Shown here: positions 58,891 through 64,000 of the stretch, one piece after another
How positions within the stretch are numbered: the first letter of the stretch is position 1
How the letters are laid out: each line of letters starts with the position of its first letter
NCBI RefSeq assembly: GCF_000003815.2
Contig: NC_049988.1
Coordinates: 8,498,986-8,562,985 of the forward strand
Reading direction: 5' to 3'
DNA length: 64,000 nucleotides
Source of the DNA: Branchiostoma floridae
Lineage: Eukaryota > Chordata > Leptocardii > Amphioxiformes > Branchiostomatidae
Program-made: the position numbers and the translations under genes
Notes under the pieces: generated by a model
The model's input: only the letters and a program-made list of their open reading frames with translations
Told to the model about the DNA's origin: nothing
The model's database searches: none

Positions 58891-61800
58891 ACAACCTACT
58901 TAAGAACTTATGAACCTGCCCCTGCCAATACCGAAAAAACACGACAAGCTGAGTGCTGATGAACTTCGTGACCGGACTCGGAAACACCAAGCGGTAAGCT
59001 GCAGCAGGGATGCCGCCGACGTCGCGCAAAGCTCCCGCCCAATTCCTGGTACCACAATTTAATCTACCTCGCTGATGATGTGGCACAAATTGATTCCGAA
59101 CTTGCTTCCCACTTAAAACCGAGTTTATGAGTCAGTCGGGGACATCCAGTGGTCCAGAATTTTATAGCACTGCGTGCGTCGTGGGGAATGTTCACCGGTA
59201 AACCACCAACGTCAGAGCCTTATATCACTTTAAAGACTTGAGTACTACTGTGTAATTCTTTACCAAGGGAGAAAAGTCTCTTGAGCTGAAAAACGTTGGC
59301 TCGACAAGACATCAAAACTTGTCTGTGAGGTCTGTGGAGTATGAAAAAGAATATACCCGTTTATGCCCCCCCCCCCTCCCCCGTTATTCGAAACTTCAAA
59401 CGTTGACAGCGGAAATAACGTCTATCTGATGGAATGGCTTGCTGTTACGGCATAGCAGTAAAATGTAGAAAACTCTTAAGTGCACTTTGTGTAGCTGTGT
59501 CTATAATGGTGCCTCACTTTGAACAGGCAACCCCAAGAGCCAAGAGTGGCAACAGATTTTTTACTCAGCAATATTCAGTCACTGATGCATCAAAAGTGAC
59601 TGCGTCATTTTTCTAATCTATCAGTAACCCTGTAACCCTCGTCAACTTCTACGATATTCAAAGACAACGGCCATTTTAAATGCACATTTAAGAGCTACGT
59701 AAATTATACAACCAGGATATAACAAAACGATCATTATAAGTTTACACACGAATAATTGAAAACGAAAAAGGAAGGGAGACCCTTTCATTCGTTAAAGATG
59801 CACTGCAATTTTATCAAATGATAAAAACGAAGTGACAAACGGTGCGACTTGTAGATAAACGAGTAAAGATATAATCTTCAACAAATGTTCATAATAAAAT
59901 CTTTCATGAGCGCAAGTTATATATGCTAATACTGGATGCCTCTCCATGACTGCAAAATTCAAATACCTTGAGGAAAAGGAAAACATATAACTTTATTCTC
60001 ACACCTCTCCTCTAACCCATTTACGCATGCATACATCATGATGGCACATGTGCAGATGCCGTGCAACGTACAGTGACAAGGGCCGCCACGCTGCCGTGCT
60101 CGCGAGGAAAACAGATTATGGTCTTAGCCCGAGTCCACTTCCACTTGCAATGAAACTTGTCAGATTTTTGTCCAGCTCTTACTTCGCGGTAAATGCGGCC
60201 AATTCCATTGAAAGACTGCAAATTGCTTTGCTGGTCTCTGACCGGTCGTTGACCTTCTTATGTGAGTGTTGAAACCCTTCAATACAGGAGTCCCATTACC
60301 TTAAATACAGGAGGCCCATTACGGTTTATCGTGCTCTCAATGATTTCCTTTCACACCAGGCCAGGATGTAACGCACAGTCGGTGTCTGTGGGTGGCGATA
60401 AGGCTAAGTGAAGGTTATGTAAAGGCATTACCGGCCGAGTGCGAACGTTCAACCCTCCCTAAGTACATGTACTTTGGTAAGGTCACGTGACCAACACTAC
60501 TGGTCATTGGAACATGAAGACGGCTGTAGCAGACGGTCAAAACGATGCTTATCAACTTTGAACAGTTTTTCATTGATATACCAGCTTCTGAACTACAGTT
60601 CTCTCGAAGATGTATCAGCTCTCCATGGAACTTGTCGGAAAGTCCTTTGAGCTGGAGAACTCTTCGAAGCATCTATGTCTTGAGAAGGTAGCAATGCTTG
60701 AATCGAGAGGTCAAGGTTTCCACTCCAAGCAGCATTCGGTCCGACGTTTTGTGGTTGGGAAAGTCACTTCACACTTCTTTCTTCACTCCACTAATGTGTA
60801 CATTGGTACCTGACGTCTGTTAACAAGACAGGCCCATACCTTGTAACATTTGCAGCGCAGAATCTGCTGGTTGCAACCTGAGTGAAATTTGCCTCTTCAA
60901 TGAATGGTCTCAAGCTATTTGCTACCTGAGGCATGGTTGTGTTATTACATATCCAACATCTTCGTACACCTTGAATAAGTCCATTAAACAGATCTTGGGT
61001 AATCTTTTACAGCAAATGGCACCGTCTTCAGATATTTGAGAATAACTTTCTTGGTTTTCTTCTGAGATATCAGCAACAGCTTTCAACGTTGTGTATGTCG
61101 GTCGTACAGCCCACATATGGAACATATACATGCTGCGTTTCCAACAACAACAATGCCCCCCCCCCCTTCCCCCGATCTCTTTAAAAACAGTCCCGAACGG
61201 ACCAAAGGTTCTCGTCTCCCAACAGTTGACCCAGACGGGTTATATGAGGCTAACATCTATCTAGACCACGATGACTGATAGAAGTATTAACACTGGATGA
61301 CGGATGAAGGGGCTAGAGGGGAGGTCTGGGCAAAAGGCAAGGGTTAATATAGACCATCCGTTCTGTATTATAGAACTCACGGCAACCGGCAGCCCATGGG
61401 ATCCGCTAACACAGTACTAGTATTTACTCCGCTTGCGACAGTATCAGTCCACGGTGTCCAATTTGCAGTAATCCCCGACTGAGAAATGGACACGTCAAAT
61501 TAGGCCAGAGATGTTTCCTCGCAAATGAAGACGAAGAACGCTATTAATGACAGTTTTCTGGTGGAGCCTGATTAGTTGTCTCCCTTAGCGTCACCGTGAG
61601 GATTACCAGAGGACAGGAGGTAATGGGTATTAGAGCTGGTTTAATCATGCTTTAGGAAGGGATCAGCAATCAGGAAAAGGTTGTGTTACTTGCGTACATG
61701 ATGGGTAGTGCGTGTGACATAGTCATGCGTCAACCCGCGGCATCCTCCAACTTTTCCTGCCAATCAAAACCATCCAATTAACACTGGCCAATGGGCTTCA

Positions 61801-63823
61801 CAATTTTGAAATGTGAGACAAGAAAAGTACATGGTGTATACTTTTGGTATCTAAACGCCCTTTTGATACGCTAATGAAACAGGATAGTCAGAGATTACTT
61901 ACTTCAACCTCTTATCAGTGATGCTTTACGACCCTTTCAGTCCCACAGAGCTTGTATTGCAATGTCGCATTGTATATGACGGCAATGGCAGAGAAACACG
62001 CTCGCATGCACACATACAGAAAACACTCACACAAATACTCAATCAAATGCTGACAAGATAAAAACAACACTTCAATTTTTGTGAGATAAAATTACAAAAT
62101 GCTCTCTAGAAACTTGTCCAATGAAAAAGTTGTGAAGCGGTATACTTCAGGTCTTCAATGTTGGATGTTGGCCAGAGATTTCTCCACCCCCCGCCCCCAA
62201 TCCCTTTCCATATCCAGATTCCACAGATTAGTCCAGTGACCCTGCAGGCCCGCACTCGGACGTCACAAACCTTACGTGACTTTCATGGAATATCAGGCTC
62301 ACAGAGATGCGATATTCAAGTGGGATCAAATCAAAAGGTCGAGCATGACCGGAGAGCAGGCCCGTTGGCAGTCGGATCTGCCGTACGGACACAGACAGCC
62401 CCGTACATGATAAGCACCTCTGACGTCTCATAACTTTTTAATGGCTCTAGTGGGGCCCTTTTATGACCCACGGTACATTTCCCGGTCCCAAGTTCATGGT
62501 GTTTTTTTTTATTGCAGAGGTGGAGTGAACCATGTGGAGCTTAATCCTTCGGGAAAACGAACGTAAGATATAGAGCGTCCTACCACCTGCGAACCCAGTT
62601 ATTTGAATATGCTATATTAATGGTCGCCGAGTGGCGGTTAGGACCGGTCTCCTCAATCCTTGTGAAAATTCATCAACAAGACGAATCAATAGAAATGTAA
62701 CAATGAAAAATAATACTTAACGACATCAATCTTTTCACGGATTGGATCCCCGTTCCTATGACATCACTTCATGCAGATTTTTAGCCATACAATCCAGTGA
62801 GCGACTCAGTGATCAATAGATAGCTTGTAGAGTCCTCCGTCTCGTTTCATGGATGGCTGTACCTATGTTGGGCCCTGCTGCATTTTACTTTTCAACAGGA
62901 ATTCTACTACATTAACTTGCAAGCTAAAAATACAATAAGAAATTTGCTTGGCATGTACTGTGTATAGCACAGTTCTTTTTCTTGAAGGCGAAGGTTGTTC
63001 TCATTACCCTGGCGTTGGATGCACACATAATATGGGATCAAATGCATAACAGGCGGAGCAAATATCACTGTATCAGCAAGGGCCTCGGGGATAGACGGGA
63101 GCAGTTACGCGACATGATTCTCACATGCGTCAGAGGGCAGATCAGTCAATGAGCAAATACATGTCACTTGCTGATGGCTGATAACGCCTACGCTGCAAAT
63201 TTCTGGGCTTCAGTGAGGCATACTGCATACTTACATATACACTAGCTGGGATGAGTCTATTTTTTGTTCAGCATAACAACATGACATCTATTATCTATTT
63301 ATAGGCGAAACATCATTGTAATCACACATGTATATCATAGCTTATTTTTTCAAAGACAAAACGGTCGTTACCGCCTCGTGCTGTTAACATGTGCCTTCGT
63401 GAGAAGATTCTACGAATTGTGGGAAACTTACATGGACCATATGGCCATGCAAGGGCCCAGTCTTCGAGTATGACTTGTCTTGCCATAACTCAGGAAACCC
63501 CGGAATAAGGTTAGAATATCCCATTTTCATGTCAGATCTCTTTAGTAGTAATGGTTTATTGAGAAATCCGTATCACTACATTCGCAGCCCGAAGGACGCG
63601 TTGGTGTGCGATATTACAATCAATAAAAATTCCACACGGTTACTCAACTCTCATACATTGCCCCAGACTCTAGTTTTCCCGAAAATAAATACATATATAA
63701 ATGTGTAATGATACACTATCTCCACACACTTGCACTGTACTTTCATGCTCATCTAGTTTTCCCTTACTTTCTTGAACAATAGAAGGTCTGAAACAATTCT
63801 GTTGAAACAAAAAAAAATCCTAC
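58891..63823. other. No gene recognised
   Basis: Short frames only. C-rich runs at about 59365-59381 and 61150-61170 share the wording GCCCCCCCCCC followed by TCCCCCG. Segments near 61440-61760 and 62230-62520 are less AT-rich and could be regulatory, but nothing in the sequence proves it. Confidence 0.4.
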
Positions 63824-63956
63824 CTGTTCGTTGTTGAGTTGCCTTCCTTCCTTCGTGCCGTCTACTGCGTGTGGACGGCCTTTCGAGAGATCTCCCGGCT
63901 TACCGTCGCCAAACTGGGGACTCGGGGCGGACACGAGTTCAGTCCTACCGTATCAC
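63824..63956 (-). other. Candidate exon (5' UTR of the CTR-like gene or of another gene)
   Basis: On the minus strand a good polypyrimidine tract and acceptor (GGATATTTTTACAG) open a 133-nt segment closed by AACAG|GTAGGA. One frame is open from just after the first codons to the donor (SAPSPQFGDGKPGDLSKGRP and on to RQLNNEQ), but no domain is recognised. Composition is much more GC-rich than its surroundings. It may be a distal 5' exon or part of an unrelated minus-strand gene that begins beyond the window. Confidence 0.35.
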
Positions 63957-64000
63957 CTGTAAAAATATCCAAAAAAAAATGTAGACTGGAACGTAGACAG

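Noticed and set aside
60048-60272. 74-codon plus-strand frame with a basic N-terminus
   Set aside because: Overlaps an equally long frame on the other strand, has no domain and no exon signals.

Overview
This looks like a piece of an invertebrate deuterostome genome, most likely amphioxus (Branchiostoma). The reasons are two intron-rich metazoan class B (secretin-family) GPCR genes, one with strong calcitonin-receptor character and one resembling the PDF-receptor-like class B receptors that vertebrates lack. There are also nuclear tRNA genes nested in introns and a dense load of short non-autonomous DNA transposons, tRNA-derived SINEs and LINE 3' tails. No database search was possible, so the species is an inference.

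Layout. Positions 1-2830 hold no recognisable gene but carry two degenerate tandem arrays. A plus-strand class B GPCR gene runs from about 2833 to its stop at 15308. Eleven exons are visible and the signal-peptide exon(s) were not found. Its introns hold a tRNA-Asn gene (antisense, 7989-8062), a tRNA-Leu(CAG) gene (10648-10731) and many foldback elements. Its 3' UTR probably ends near the AATAAA at about 16572. A nested inverted/tandem repeat complex fills 16.9-20.9 kb.

A minus-strand calcitonin-receptor-type gene has its stop at 24504 and its ATG exon at 41235-41294. Thirteen coding exons give about 473 aa: signal peptide, six-cysteine hormone-binding ectodomain, seven TMs and a polar tail. 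The 3' UTR may extend to about 21.44 kb. Two possible upstream exons lie at 45510-45581 and 63824-63956. The rest of 45.6-63.8 kb shows no convincing gene. It contains a 28-bp satellite with higher-order structure that ends at a 100-N assembly gap (50093-50192), hAT-like elements and several tandem duplications.

The two receptor genes are convergent (tail to tail) with their stops about 9.2 kb apart. All their shared intron positions have the same phase, three exons have identical lengths (86, 136 and 42 nt), and one 131-nt exon of the plus gene equals exactly the sum of two exons (64+67 nt) of the minus gene. This points to an ancient local duplication of a class B receptor followed by precise loss of one intron. 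Another pattern, not explained by any single feature, is that five short transposons lie within 60 bp downstream of splice donors of these two genes. In one case the target-site duplication has copied the splice donor itself.
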